The translations under genes were made by a program, and so were the position numbers. Below are positions 43,106-51,165 of a DNA stretch of 64,000 bases, in pieces. How positions within the stretch are numbered: position 1 is the stretch's first letter; each line of letters begins with the position of its first letter. The stretch is from Oscillospiraceae bacterium (lineage in GTDB: Bacteria > Bacillota > Clostridia > Oscillospirales > CAG-272). The notes below the pieces were generated by a model. It did not search any database, was not told the origin of the DNA, and was given only the letters and a program-made list of their open reading frames with translations. The stretch spans positions 1 through 64,000 of the forward strand of contig SVRJ01000003.1 in the NCBI GenBank assembly GCA_015064885.1. Reading direction: 5' to 3'.

Positions 43106-44041
43106 ATGAAAAAAATCACTCTTACAAACGGACTCAGTGTCTCTCCGATCTGCCTTGGGGCTATGATGTTCGGAACTACGGTCTCAAAGGAGGCTGCTTA
43201 CAGGATCCTTGATTCCTACGTTGATATGGGAGGCAACTTTATCGACACGTCAAACAACTATGCTCACTGGGCAGGAACGGGCGACGAAAGTGAAACGCTC
43301 CTCGGAGAGTGGCTCAGCGACAGAGGGTGCCGTGATAAATTAATTATTGCAACGAAGGTCGGCTTTGACCGTCACGGAGCAGGAGCCGGACTTAGACGCG
43401 AGCAGATCGAATATTGGTGCGACGAAAGCCTTCGCAAGCTCAGAACCGACCGTATCGATCTCTATTACGCCCACACCGATGACCCGAATACTCCAATAGA
43501 GGAAACCGCCGAGGCGTTTGACTTGCTCGTAAAAAAGGGAAAGGTGCGCCTTCTCGGCGGAAGCAATTACGATACCTGGAGATTTGCCGAGTTCAACTAT
43601 ACCGCAAAGGAAAAAGGACTTACGCCCTATACGGTGATGCAGCAAAGATTCACCTACCTCAACGCACGCCACGATATTAAACCTAATTATATTTTTAACG
43701 AAAACACAGGCCGCGAGCGTCTGAGATTTCTGGAGGACAAGGACATCCCGCTTGTAGCATATTCCTCTCTTATTCGCGGAGCGTACGAAATGCCCGAGCG
43801 TCTGCCCGAAAACTACGTCGGAGGCGCAAGGCTTGAGATCCTTTCGAAAATGGCACTTGAAAAGCGAGTCTCCCGCAGTGCGCTTGCTATCGCTTGGATG
43901 TGCAACGCTCACAGAATGAAGGGATATCCGAGAGTCATTCCGCTTTTTTCCTCGTCAAATCCAAAGCATTTCTCGGATAATTGCAGCGGTGCGTATTTAG
44001 AGCTCACCGACGAGGAAATGAATATACTTACCGAAGCATGA
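43106..44041 (+). CDS. Aldo/keto reductase
   Basis: A 311-residue NAD(P)H-dependent TIM-barrel oxidoreductase. The start LTNGLSVSPICLGAMMFG is typical of the AKR11/12-like groups. The catalytic tetrad can be placed: Asp and Tyr in FIDTSNNYAHW, Lys in IIATKVGFDR, His in LYYAHTDDPNTP. The coenzyme loop near VIPLFSSSNPKHF is somewhat changed from the usual IPGxSxxxQ. It lies between the GRE and its activase and overlaps the latter by ATGA, so it very likely reduces the carbonyl product of the radical enzyme, or supplies its substrate. The specific substrate is not known. Confidence 0.9.
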   Translation: MKKITLTNGLSVSPICLGAMMFGTTVSKEAAYRILDSYVDMGGNFIDTSNNYAHWAGTGDESETLLGEWLSDRGCRDKLIIATKVGFDRHGAGAGLRREQIEYWCDESLRKLRTDRIDLYYAHTDDPNTPIEETAEAFDLLVKKGKVRLLGGSNYDTWRFAEFNYTAKEKGLTPYTVMQQRFTYLNARHDIKPNYIFNENTGRERLRFLEDKDIPLVAYSSLIRGAYEMPERLPENYVGGARLEILSKMALEKRVSRSALAIAWMCNAHRMKGYPRVIPLFSSSNPKHFSDNCSGAYLELTDEEMNILTEA

Positions 44042-44808
44042 TACCGTTTGTCTTTGATATAAACAGATCCTCGACCGCAGACGGTCCGGGCGTAAGAACT
44101 GCTTTTTTCTTCAAGGGCTGCAATCTTGACTGCAAATGGTGTCACAACCCCGAGGGAAAATCACCTGCACCCGAGCTTGCTCTCTTTTCCGAAAAATGTA
44201 TCGGATGCGGAATATGTGAAAGAATATGTCGGAGCCGTGAGGAATGTATATCCTGCGGAGAATGTACCGCCATGTGCCCGCAGGGTGCGAGAAAACTCTA
44301 CGGTCACAGATATACCGCAGAGGAGCTTTACTCTATCGCAGCAGAGGATCTGGATTTTTTCCGTGCAAGCGGCGGTGGAGTAACGTTTTCGGGCGGAGAA
44401 TGCATGCTTTATCCGAGTTTTTTAGCCGAGCTTTCAAGGAGGTGCGTTCTTGGAGGTATTGACGTAGCAATAGACACTGCAGGGCACGTTCCGTGGAGTC
44501 ATTTTGAAGCGGTACTTTCTTACGTATCATGCTTCCTTTACGATATCAAGGCCATTGATCCCGCGCTTCATAAGCTCGGCACGGGGGTTGATAATTATCT
44601 TATACTCGACAATCTTGAAAAGCTGATACGCACAGGCAAGAAAATAATTATCCGCACGCCCGTTATTCCCGAATATAACGACGGGGCGGAGCTTGAAAGA
44701 ATAACCTCATATTGCGCAAAGCGTGGGCTTACGCACGAGCTTTTACCGTATCACAGTATCGGTGAAAATAAAAAACTCGCTCTGTATGCGGCAAAAAATC
44801 AAAAATAA
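44038..44808 (+). CDS. Glycyl radical enzyme activase (radical SAM), two-cluster type
   Basis: A 256-residue activase for the GRE two genes upstream. Radical-SAM cysteines are C28, C32 and C35 (KGCNLDCKWCHNPEG). The ferredoxin insert holds two complete sets: C54, C57, C60, C64 and C70, C73, C76, C80 (CIGCGICERIC and CISCGECTAMC). This contrasts with the one-cluster activase at 6.6 kb. The GGE motif is TFSGGECML. The true start is the ATG of the ATGA overlap with the reductase gene, giving the conserved PFVFDINRSSTADGPGVRT. A strong terminator follows at once. Confidence 0.93.
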   Translation: MIPFVFDINRSSTADGPGVRTAFFFKGCNLDCKWCHNPEGKSPAPELALFSEKCIGCGICERICRSREECISCGECTAMCPQGARKLYGHRYTAEELYSIAAEDLDFFRASGGGVTFSGGECMLYPSFLAELSRRCVLGGIDVAIDTAGHVPWSHFEAVLSYVSCFLYDIKAIDPALHKLGTGVDNYLILDNLEKLIRTGKKIIIRTPVIPEYNDGAELERITSYCAKRGLTHELLPYHSIGENKKLALYAAKNQK

Positions 44809-44853
44809 AGGCTGATCCGCCAAACACATAACGGCGAATCAGCCTTTTTATTA
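44807..44853 (+). terminator. Terminator of the second GRE unit
   Basis: AAAGGCTGATCCGCC pairs with GGCGAATCAGCCTTT across an 11-nt loop and runs into TTTTATT. The convergent serpin gene ends just beyond. Confidence 0.85.
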
Positions 44854-44870
44854 TAAATATACCGTAAGTA

Positions 44871-46190
44871 TCAATTCACACTATTCACAACACCGGCAAA
44901 AAGAACTGCACCGTAGCTATCTGTGATCACGAACCCGAAGGCTCTGTCAACGATGTAGTCGTGATATACCTCCTCATATCCATCAAGAGGACCTGCCGCG
45001 CCTGCCATCGGCATAACGGTAACAGCCGCACCTTCGATGCCCCTATCATTCACGTCGATGCTACACTTATGGATAACACCGTCGCAAGCAAGCTTCTCGT
45101 CTGTTACGTTTGAAAGGTCGCACTGTTCAAAATCAAACAGATCGTTGATTCCAAAATCGTTTTTGAGTATCTCGGCGAGATCACCGTCAAAGGAAGCCTT
45201 GTATTCCGGGAAAAAGACTCTTGTGTGATGCAAAAGCTTGTTTTCCTCATCAATGTATCCGTAATCACCGAGATTGTTGATATTGTAAATGTTGTCCGAG
45301 GTGAATACTTCCTCAAGAGTATGTCCGTCGGTGGGAAGGATAAACTTAATATCAAAGCCGTGCTCTGTTCTTGTGTAGAATGAGGTATATCCCTCTCCTT
45401 CGTAGATGTTACCGTTAAAATAATAGCCTTGAAGCAGCTTGGTGTTTATCATGCTTCCGTCTGCGTTTTTGAAATCATACGCCTTATCGGTAAACTTAAG
45501 CTCGTCACCATCCTCGTTCCAAACCTCTTTGAGATAGAACGTATTGATGAGCGTGATCAAGGTCTCGGGTGACAGATCGAGGTCACTGTCAATAACACCG
45601 TGTGTTTTGTCCTTGATATAGGCGTTGATCGCCTTCTCGCCCTCACTCGTCTTAAAGTTCACGCTGAACAAGTCGCAGTTAAAGTTACTTGCAAGATCGT
45701 TTATACCATCTTCTTTGAGCGTAGTATTCTTATCCACCCAAATAGAATTTGCAAGCTCCTCGAATGCGAGGATCTTCTTGTTATTCATCATATTGGTGTA
45801 GTAATACTCGCGGTTGGAGAAGGCATAAAGCACCTTGGTGAAATTCTTTACCTCATCGTAGGTAACACCCACGGCGTTCAGTATTTCATCCCTTGTTTCG
45901 CCGCCCGAACACTCGGTTGCAAGAGCGAGTGCCATATAGACCGACACGGGCGAGATGCAAATATTCGATTGCTTATTGCTGTCTGCATAGACCTCATAGG
46001 TAAGCTTTGAAGCAAAGGCATCTAACTTGTCAAGGAAATTCTCATAGCTTTCTTCTTTCGCATCCGAGTATTCGACCTCAATTGCTTTCGCCGCAAGTGC
46101 CAAGGAATAATTCTCGGGATTTACGGCGCAGGATGAAAAAGCGAGACATATTGTTAAAACGAGAATTAACGATATAAATTTCTTCATCAC
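44871..46190 (-). CDS. Serpin family lipoprotein
   Basis: A 439-residue serine protease inhibitor of the serpin fold. The signal peptide ends in the lipobox LAFSSC with C21, so the inhibitor is displayed on the outer face of the membrane. Core serpin motifs are NICISPVSVYMALALATECSG, NSIWVDKNTTL, VNFKTSEGEKAINAYIKDKT and LINTFYLKEVW. The reactive loop follows HKCSIDVNDRGIEGAAVTVMP; the hinge small residues GAAVT suggest an inhibitory, loop-inserting serpin. Predicted P1 lies in AGAAGPLDGY, pointing to elastase-like proteases, which is inference. Serpins are uncommon in bacteria but known in gut Firmicutes. The SD is strong, and a small membrane protein lies upstream. Confidence 0.93.
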   Translation of the reverse strand: MMKKFISLILVLTICLAFSSCAVNPENYSLALAAKAIEVEYSDAKEESYENFLDKLDAFASKLTYEVYADSNKQSNICISPVSVYMALALATECSGGETRDEILNAVGVTYDEVKNFTKVLYAFSNREYYYTNMMNNKKILAFEELANSIWVDKNTTLKEDGINDLASNFNCDLFSVNFKTSEGEKAINAYIKDKTHGVIDSDLDLSPETLITLINTFYLKEVWNEDGDELKFTDKAYDFKNADGSMINTKLLQGYYFNGNIYEGEGYTSFYTRTEHGFDIKFILPTDGHTLEEVFTSDNIYNINNLGDYGYIDEENKLLHHTRVFFPEYKASFDGDLAEILKNDFGINDLFDFEQCDLSNVTDEKLACDGVIHKCSIDVNDRGIEGAAVTVMPMAGAAGPLDGYEEVYHDYIVDRAFGFVITDSYGAVLFAGVVNSVN

Positions 46191-46207
46191 ATAGACTCCT
46201 TTCTGTT

Positions 46208-46444
46208 TTATTTCCGTTTAAATATACGTATAATAACCGATACGACTATTGAAATAATACCAAACGCGGCAAGCAAGAAATATATTCCGCTATGTTGCCG
46301 GAAAAACACAAAAACCAACGTGTAGAGGTCTGCTCCGCCAATTACGTCCTTATCATTCGCAGAAATAACCGAAAGTATAGCAGCTACACATATAAGGATA
46401 ATTCCAAGAACAAGAAGTAAGGTTGCAACAAATTTTCTTTTCAT
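46208..46444 (-). CDS. Small two-helix membrane protein
   Basis: A 78-residue protein with two transmembrane helices (residues 6-27 and 52-72), short basic ends (MKRKF and IIRIFKRK) and a loop of about 24 residues. It belongs to no family I know. The minus-strand ribosome site AAAGGAGGTG is among the best in the window, which supports real translation. It lies 17 nt upstream of the serpin gene and is probably cotranscribed. A small hairpin (CGCCT-ATGC-AGGCG, 46473-46486) lies in its leader. Confidence 0.7.
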   Translation of the reverse strand: MKRKFVATLLLVLGIILICVAAILSVISANDKDVIGGADLYTLVFVFFRQHSGIYFLLAAFGIISIVVSVIIRIFKRK

Positions 46445-46533
46445 AGAAGCACCTCCTTTGTGATATTATTTCCGCCTATGCAGGCGAGATCACACCTTGA
46501 AGAATTCGCCATTCACTAAATACAGTATACGCC

Positions 46534-47388
46534 TTATTGCGGAAGTATATCGACCGTGATCAGCTCGGGCGGATTGAACACCCTCGGCAAAAGGTCCTTA
46601 CATAATCCTCTGCTGACTATCATGACAGTATCATCCGAGAGGCTATATTCTCCACCGTCATATTCAGGGAAAAATCCGTCTGTAGGTGTAAAAAGTCCCT
46701 TTCCGGTAAAGGGTATCTGAACCTGACCGCCGTGATTATGACCAGACAGAACAAGATCAAACTTATACTTTGAATAAAGATCCGCCTGCTGAGGTCTGTG
46801 TGAAAGAAGAACCGAGAATGAATCCTCTCCGGCCTCTCTGTACAGCTCTCCGAGTGCGTTATCAAACGGCAAAAGTGACTCAGAAGTCTTATCCCCAAAA
46901 CCAAACAGATCATCTATACCGCATATTTTGATGCTTTGACCGTTGACCGTAAGCTCTATAACGTCACCGTCGAGCACGGTTACTCCGTACGTGCGTACAA
47001 GTGTTTTAAGCTCTTCGCATCTTCCTGTCCTGTATTCATGGTTACCCGTGGTATAATAGCAGGTATATTTCTTGCCTATAGCACGCAGAAGAGCCTCGGC
47101 ATTGTCGGTTTTTCTGTCTTCATCGAAGAGATCTCCAATTATAAGTACAACGTCGGGATCCTGATCTTCTATCGCGGAAACGAGCTTTTTTTGGTCCTTG
47201 CCGTAGCTTGAAGCGTGATGGTCTGTTATAACGCATAGCCTTATACCGCTATCCACCTTATCAGAATACACACTGTAGGTGCTTACGGTAAGCCCCTGCC
47301 AGAGCACCGCGGTAAGAAGGGCAAGAATGAGAACGGCACATGATCCGAGTACGGCAATTCTTTTTTTATTAAGTAACTTTCTTTTCAT
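46534..47388 (-). CDS. Metallophosphoesterase, membrane anchored
   Basis: A 284-residue calcineurin-like phosphoesterase with one N-terminal transmembrane helix (about residues 12-33) and the catalytic domain outside. Metal motifs in order: VITDHHASSYG (D-x-H), IIGDLFDEDR (GD), TTGNHEYRTG (GNHE), LLSHRPQQAD and LSGHNHGGQVQIPF (GHxH). The order and the GHNHGGQ motif match the YaeI/YkuE type, which acts on membrane phospholipid derivatives or lipid A precursors. It is 60 nt downstream of the RqcH gene on the same strand and probably shares its transcript. Confidence 0.9.
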   Translation of the reverse strand: MKRKLLNKKRIAVLGSCAVLILALLTAVLWQGLTVSTYSVYSDKVDSGIRLCVITDHHASSYGKDQKKLVSAIEDQDPDVVLIIGDLFDEDRKTDNAEALLRAIGKKYTCYYTTGNHEYRTGRCEELKTLVRTYGVTVLDGDVIELTVNGQSIKICGIDDLFGFGDKTSESLLPFDNALGELYREAGEDSFSVLLSHRPQQADLYSKYKFDLVLSGHNHGGQVQIPFTGKGLFTPTDGFFPEYDGGEYSLSDDTVMIVSRGLCKDLLPRVFNPPELITVDILPQ

Positions 47389-47448
47389 ATTCTGAACGTC
47401 TCTTCCCTTCCCGAAAATTTTATTCTCGCAATTTCTCTCAATAAGGCC

Positions 47449-49206
47449 TTATTTCACCTTGAGCTTTTCCACGTACTCACGATCCGGCTTTACGTATGCC
47501 GAATAATTCGTATGATATATAACGAAGCCCGGCTTTGCTCCGCTCGGCTTCTTTACGTGCTTTGCATAGGTATAATCCACCTCTGCCATAGGAGAATCGG
47601 ACAGCGAGGAGTGTACTGCGGCTATCATCGCAGCCTCTGTAAAGTCCTTTTCACTCGGCTCCTCTCCGCTGCACACCATTATGCAGTGAGAACCGGGCGC
47701 ATTCTTTGCGTGGAACCAATAATCGTAGTTCTCTGCCTCCTTATGTGTAAGAAGGTCGTTTTGAATATTGTTTCTTCCGCAGAGCACGGTATACCCTCCG
47801 CTCGTTCTGAATTTGAGGAAATCTGCCTTTTTCTTTTTCTGAACGCCTCCGTGCTTCATCTTTGACGAATATCCCGAGGTGTACAGCTCCTCGCGTATAT
47901 CGGCGAGCTCTGTCGGGGTGGTTGCACGTGAAAGGCAGTCGAAGACCGTTTTTATATATTCGAGCTCCCTCTTTGCGTTTTCTATCTGAACGATAAGCAC
48001 CTCGGAGGCTTTTTTTGCTTTATTGTATTTTTTATAATAATATCCCGCATTCTGAGACGGACTCATGCTCTTATCAAGCTTGAGTGTCACCGTAGCGAAG
48101 CCGCCTTCCTCGGTATAGCTTGAGTAATCTGTGAGAGTGACCTCCTCGTCACCTCTTTTTATTGCATATATGTTTGACGTGATAAGATCGCCCTTGAGCT
48201 TATACTCGTCCATCCTTTTGCTTTCTTCAAGCTCCGCATACTGCTTGTTCAGCTTCTTTTCTATCCTTGCCTCCGCATTGCAAAGAAGCTTCAGAATATC
48301 CGACGCGCGGCTTCTGACCATAGCATCGTTATCTCTGTCAGCAAAGCACTTGTCAAGCATAGCGCACGGAGAGTCAAAGCACACCGTCTCCTTTCCCTCA
48401 TACGAGGTAAGCCTTGCGAACGAATAATCCACGACACGGCTGCCGTCGTAAACTGCCGACGGAGAATATCTGCCCTCACGTACGTCTGAGAAAAATTCAA
48501 AAAACGTCTTTGCAAGCAGAGATATGTTGCACCGGCCCATTACGGTATCCGTGTGCTTGCTTGCTCTGTAGACTATCTCTCCGGCATTTGAACGGCTTAT
48601 TCCGCAGAAGGTGTCGGTTATATATTTTTGGGCGGGAGTATCGGGGTCTGCTTCTCTGAATATTCTCACAGCATCCTCATAAGAGGCTTTAAGAGGATCC
48701 TTTTTGTTCTGTGTTGGGGGAAGCTCATACAGAAAGCCGGGGAGCACCTGCCTTTTGGACGAGGTGGTGATATCAACACATTTGAGAGCGTTGAGCACTC
48801 TGTTCTCACCGTCTGTGAGAATGATGTTCGAATAACGTCCCATTACCTCACAGTAAAGCCTCTTGACACATTCAAAGCCCATCTCGTCTCTTGCATTGAA
48901 TTCAAAAAGAGCAACTCTTTCAAAATCTATCTGTTCTATTTTTGTAAGCAAGGCACCTGTAATATGCTTGCGAAGACTCAGACAAAAGGTAGGCGGTGAG
49001 GGAGGATTCTCTCTCGCTATATCGGTAAAGGATATCCTGCCGCATGATCCGGAATTTACAACTATTCTCTTTCCGCCGCTTCTCGAACGGATGTTTATCA
49101 CTATCTCATCCTTCTCGGGCTGGTATACCTTTTCTACTCTTGCCCCGAGCGACTCGCGCTCTATCTCATAAAGGGCGCATCTCATCATTCCCGCATCGAA
49201 TGCCAT
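47449..49206 (-). CDS. rqcH: NFACT ribosome quality control factor RqcH
   Basis: A 585-residue NFACT protein, the bacterial Rqc2/NEMF homologue. It binds stalled 50S-peptidyl-tRNA complexes and directs addition of C-terminal alanine tails for degradation. The NFACT-N domain begins AFDAGMMRCALYEIERESLG, includes the glycosylase-like RLYCEVMGRYSNIIL and the NALKCVDI region, then a coiled coil (about residues 290-430, NKQYAELEESKRMDEYKLK). The NFACT-R domain reads FRTSGGYTVLCGRNNIQND and DYWFHAKNAPGSHC. The length is typical. The minus-strand ribosome site AAAGGAGGCG supports the ATG at 49206. Confidence 0.93.
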   Translation of the reverse strand: MAFDAGMMRCALYEIERESLGARVEKVYQPEKDEIVINIRSRSGGKRIVVNSGSCGRISFTDIARENPPSPPTFCLSLRKHITGALLTKIEQIDFERVALFEFNARDEMGFECVKRLYCEVMGRYSNIILTDGENRVLNALKCVDITTSSKRQVLPGFLYELPPTQNKKDPLKASYEDAVRIFREADPDTPAQKYITDTFCGISRSNAGEIVYRASKHTDTVMGRCNISLLAKTFFEFFSDVREGRYSPSAVYDGSRVVDYSFARLTSYEGKETVCFDSPCAMLDKCFADRDNDAMVRSRASDILKLLCNAEARIEKKLNKQYAELEESKRMDEYKLKGDLITSNIYAIKRGDEEVTLTDYSSYTEEGGFATVTLKLDKSMSPSQNAGYYYKKYNKAKKASEVLIVQIENAKRELEYIKTVFDCLSRATTPTELADIREELYTSGYSSKMKHGGVQKKKKADFLKFRTSGGYTVLCGRNNIQNDLLTHKEAENYDYWFHAKNAPGSHCIMVCSGEEPSEKDFTEAAMIAAVHSSLSDSPMAEVDYTYAKHVKKPSGAKPGFVIYHTNYSAYVKPDREYVEKLKVK

Positions 49207-49262
49207 ACCGCGCCTCCTTTCATACGTTTAATCGCGGACCTCTCCGCATGAATTTAAAGAAT

Positions 49263-49291
49263 GGGGTATTGCAAGATCGGTGCAATACCCC
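49263..49291 (-). terminator. Hairpin after the HAD phosphatase gene
   Basis: GGGGTATTGCA pairs perfectly with TGCAATACCCC over 11 bp. The T-run is poor, so it is a weak terminator or 3' stabiliser between the HAD and rqcH genes on the minus strand. Confidence 0.5.
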
Positions 49292-49308
49292 GTAATACGC
49301 TGTTATTA

Positions 49309-50130
49309 TCAGCCGAACATTACCTCATCGACCTCATTGAGTGACGGGAATACGAAATCCGGTTTTTCCGCAACGCTTGCTGCGTCAACGTCTTCCATAT
49401 GTGTTTCGCCCGAAAGGACGAGGACTGCGGTAACACCGTGCTTCTTTCCGAGCGCTATATCAGTGTAGAGTCTGTCACCGAATATGCACATTCTCTCTCT
49501 TGCTATCTCTGTAGCCTCGCTGATCATCTCGACCGTCTCTGCATAGGGCTTGCCGAAATATGTGGGAACCTTTCCCGTAGATGCAGTACAGAATGCCGCG
49601 ATAGCTCCGCTGTCGGGAATAAAGCCTGTCTCTGTGGGGCAGTTGAAATCGGGGTGCGTGGAAAGATATTCTGCGCCGTTTCTGATAAATCTGCAGGCGT
49701 TGTCAAGCTTCTCATACGTAAGAGAAGTATCAAAGCTTGTAACAACTATATCAGCACTTTCCTCTTTACCTGTAAGAACGTTTATTCCGTTAGCCTTAAA
49801 GTCTGCAACAAGCTCGTCCGTGCCTACGAGATAAACAGATTTTCCGGGTCTGTGGCGCTTAAGAAATTCTATTGTAACGTCTCCCGACGTCATTATTTCT
49901 TCTCTTGTTGGTGAAAAACCGAGCTTTGTGAGCTTGCTTACGTAGAAATCACTTGTATGCGACGCATTGTTTGTGAAGAAAAGAACGCGTCTTCCGCTCT
50001 TACGGAGATTGTTGATAAAGCGTACGGCATAATCAAACACGTTATATCCAAGATAAATGGTTCCGTCCATATCAAAGATATAAAGATCCTTTTCAAGTAA
50101 AATGCCGTTGTCGGGGTTCTTAAAGTCCAT
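49309..50130 (-). CDS. HAD-IIA family hydrolase (NagD-like)
   Basis: A 273-residue phosphatase. Motif I is FDMDGTIYLG with nucleophile D20 and D22; motif II is LFFTNNASHTSDFY; the C2 cap and TGKVPTYFGKPYAE follow; motif III/IV is CIFGDRLYTDIALGKKHG. The NagD/AraL type removes phosphate from small metabolites such as UMP or sugar phosphates and often has a house-cleaning role. The start follows AGAGGT on the minus strand. Its promoter overlaps that of the divergent pantothenate kinase gene. Confidence 0.92.
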   Translation of the reverse strand: MDFKNPDNGILLEKDLYIFDMDGTIYLGYNVFDYAVRFINNLRKSGRRVLFFTNNASHTSDFYVSKLTKLGFSPTREEIMTSGDVTIEFLKRHRPGKSVYLVGTDELVADFKANGINVLTGKEESADIVVTSFDTSLTYEKLDNACRFIRNGAEYLSTHPDFNCPTETGFIPDSGAIAAFCTASTGKVPTYFGKPYAETVEMISEATEIARERMCIFGDRLYTDIALGKKHGVTAVLVLSGETHMEDVDAASVAEKPDFVFPSLNEVDEVMFG

Positions 50131-50174
50131 AACAATTACCTCTCTGTGTATGTAACAAAAATTTTATTACTAAT

Positions 50175-50203
50175 ATTATATCACAGACTTGATTTTTTTA
50201 CAA
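50175..50203 (-). promoter_or_regulatory. Promoter of the HAD gene (divergent, overlapping)
   Basis: Minus strand TTGTAA (50203-50198), 17-nt spacer, TATAAT (50180-50175), extended TGA. It overlaps the opposing promoter at 50189-50217. Confidence 0.7.
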
Positions 50204-50217
50204 GAGTATGTTATAAT
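50189..50217 (+). promoter_or_regulatory. Promoter of the pantothenate kinase gene
   Basis: TTGATT (50189-50194), 17-nt spacer, TATAAT (50212-50217). It shares about 15 nt with the divergent HAD promoter, so the two polymerases should interfere. Confidence 0.7.
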
Positions 50218-50252
50218 ATTATTTGTAAATTTACTATTGAGGATAGGAAAAC

Positions 50253-51110
50253 ATGTACAAGAAAAAAATCATTGGAATAGACGTCGGAGGCTCCACTACC
50301 AAAATAGTCGGATTTGACCTGAGCAAGAATGCTCCCGAGCTCATACCCCCGATGTTTGTAAAGGCAACAGACCAGCTGACAAGCATTTACGGTGCCTTCG
50401 GAAAATTCACTCTCGAAAACGGAATAGCCCTCTCCGATATAGATTCAATACTTATGACCGGAGTCGGTGCATCTTATATAAACGATCCGATATACTCTCT
50501 CGAGTGCAGAAAGGTCGACGAATTCTCGAGTATAGGACGCGGCGGTCTTTACCTTTCCGGACTTAACGAGGCGATCGTCGTATCCATGGGAACGGGTACC
50601 GCTCTCATCCACGCAAAAAAGGTTGGATCAGACGTACAGACCACCTACCTTGGCGGTACGGGCGTAGGAGGCGGAACTATAGTAGGCCTTTCCCGCAAAA
50701 TGCTCGGAATTGACGACATAACTCATCTTGAATCACTTTGCGAGGGCGGAAATCTCGACAAGGTAGACCTGCGTATAAAGAACCTTTCCAAAAAGAAAAC
50801 GTATGAGAACATGAACGACGATCTCACCGCGTCTAACTTCGGAAATCTCTCCGATCTTGCAAACAAGCACGATATTGCGCTCGGTCTCTGCAATATGGTT
50901 GCCGAAACTATAGGAATGATCGCGGTGTTTGCCGCAAGATCCTACGGAATAAAGGATATTGTACTCACGGGAAATCTCACAACGATCTCAACGATAAACG
51001 ATACCATACTTACCTTCAACCGCCTTTTCGGAATGAATTTCATAACTCCGGATATGGCCCAGTACGGAACTGTAATAGGCGCGGCACTCAGTGCGAACGC
51101 ATTTAAATAA
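50253..51110 (+). CDS. coaW: Type II pantothenate kinase
   Basis: A 285-residue ASKHA-fold kinase for the first step of coenzyme A synthesis. Motifs: phosphate 1 IGIDVGGSTTK (residues 7-17), GVGASYI, the phosphate 2 region VVSMGTGTALI, LGGTGVGGGTIVGLSRKMLG, and adenosine-binding DIVLTGNLT. These match the eukaryote-like type II PanK found in Firmicutes; unlike type I enzymes they are typically not inhibited by CoA. The start follows GAGGATAGG and the gene is monocistronic, with its own promoter and a bidirectional terminator. Confidence 0.93.
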   Translation: MYKKKIIGIDVGGSTTKIVGFDLSKNAPELIPPMFVKATDQLTSIYGAFGKFTLENGIALSDIDSILMTGVGASYINDPIYSLECRKVDEFSSIGRGGLYLSGLNEAIVVSMGTGTALIHAKKVGSDVQTTYLGGTGVGGGTIVGLSRKMLGIDDITHLESLCEGGNLDKVDLRIKNLSKKKTYENMNDDLTASNFGNLSDLANKHDIALGLCNMVAETIGMIAVFAARSYGIKDIVLTGNLTTISTINDTILTFNRLFGMNFITPDMAQYGTVIGAALSANAFK

Positions 51111-51118
51111 GCATATAA

Positions 51119-51158
51119 AAAACAGCTCGGAATACAAACGGTGTTCCGAGCTGTTTTT
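51119..51158. terminator. Bidirectional terminator
   Basis: AACAGCTCGGAATAC pairs with GTGTTCCGAGCTGTT; A-run to the left and TTTTAA to the right allow it to stop both coaW and the convergent tldE. Confidence 0.8.
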
Positions 51159-51165
51159 AATCGGA

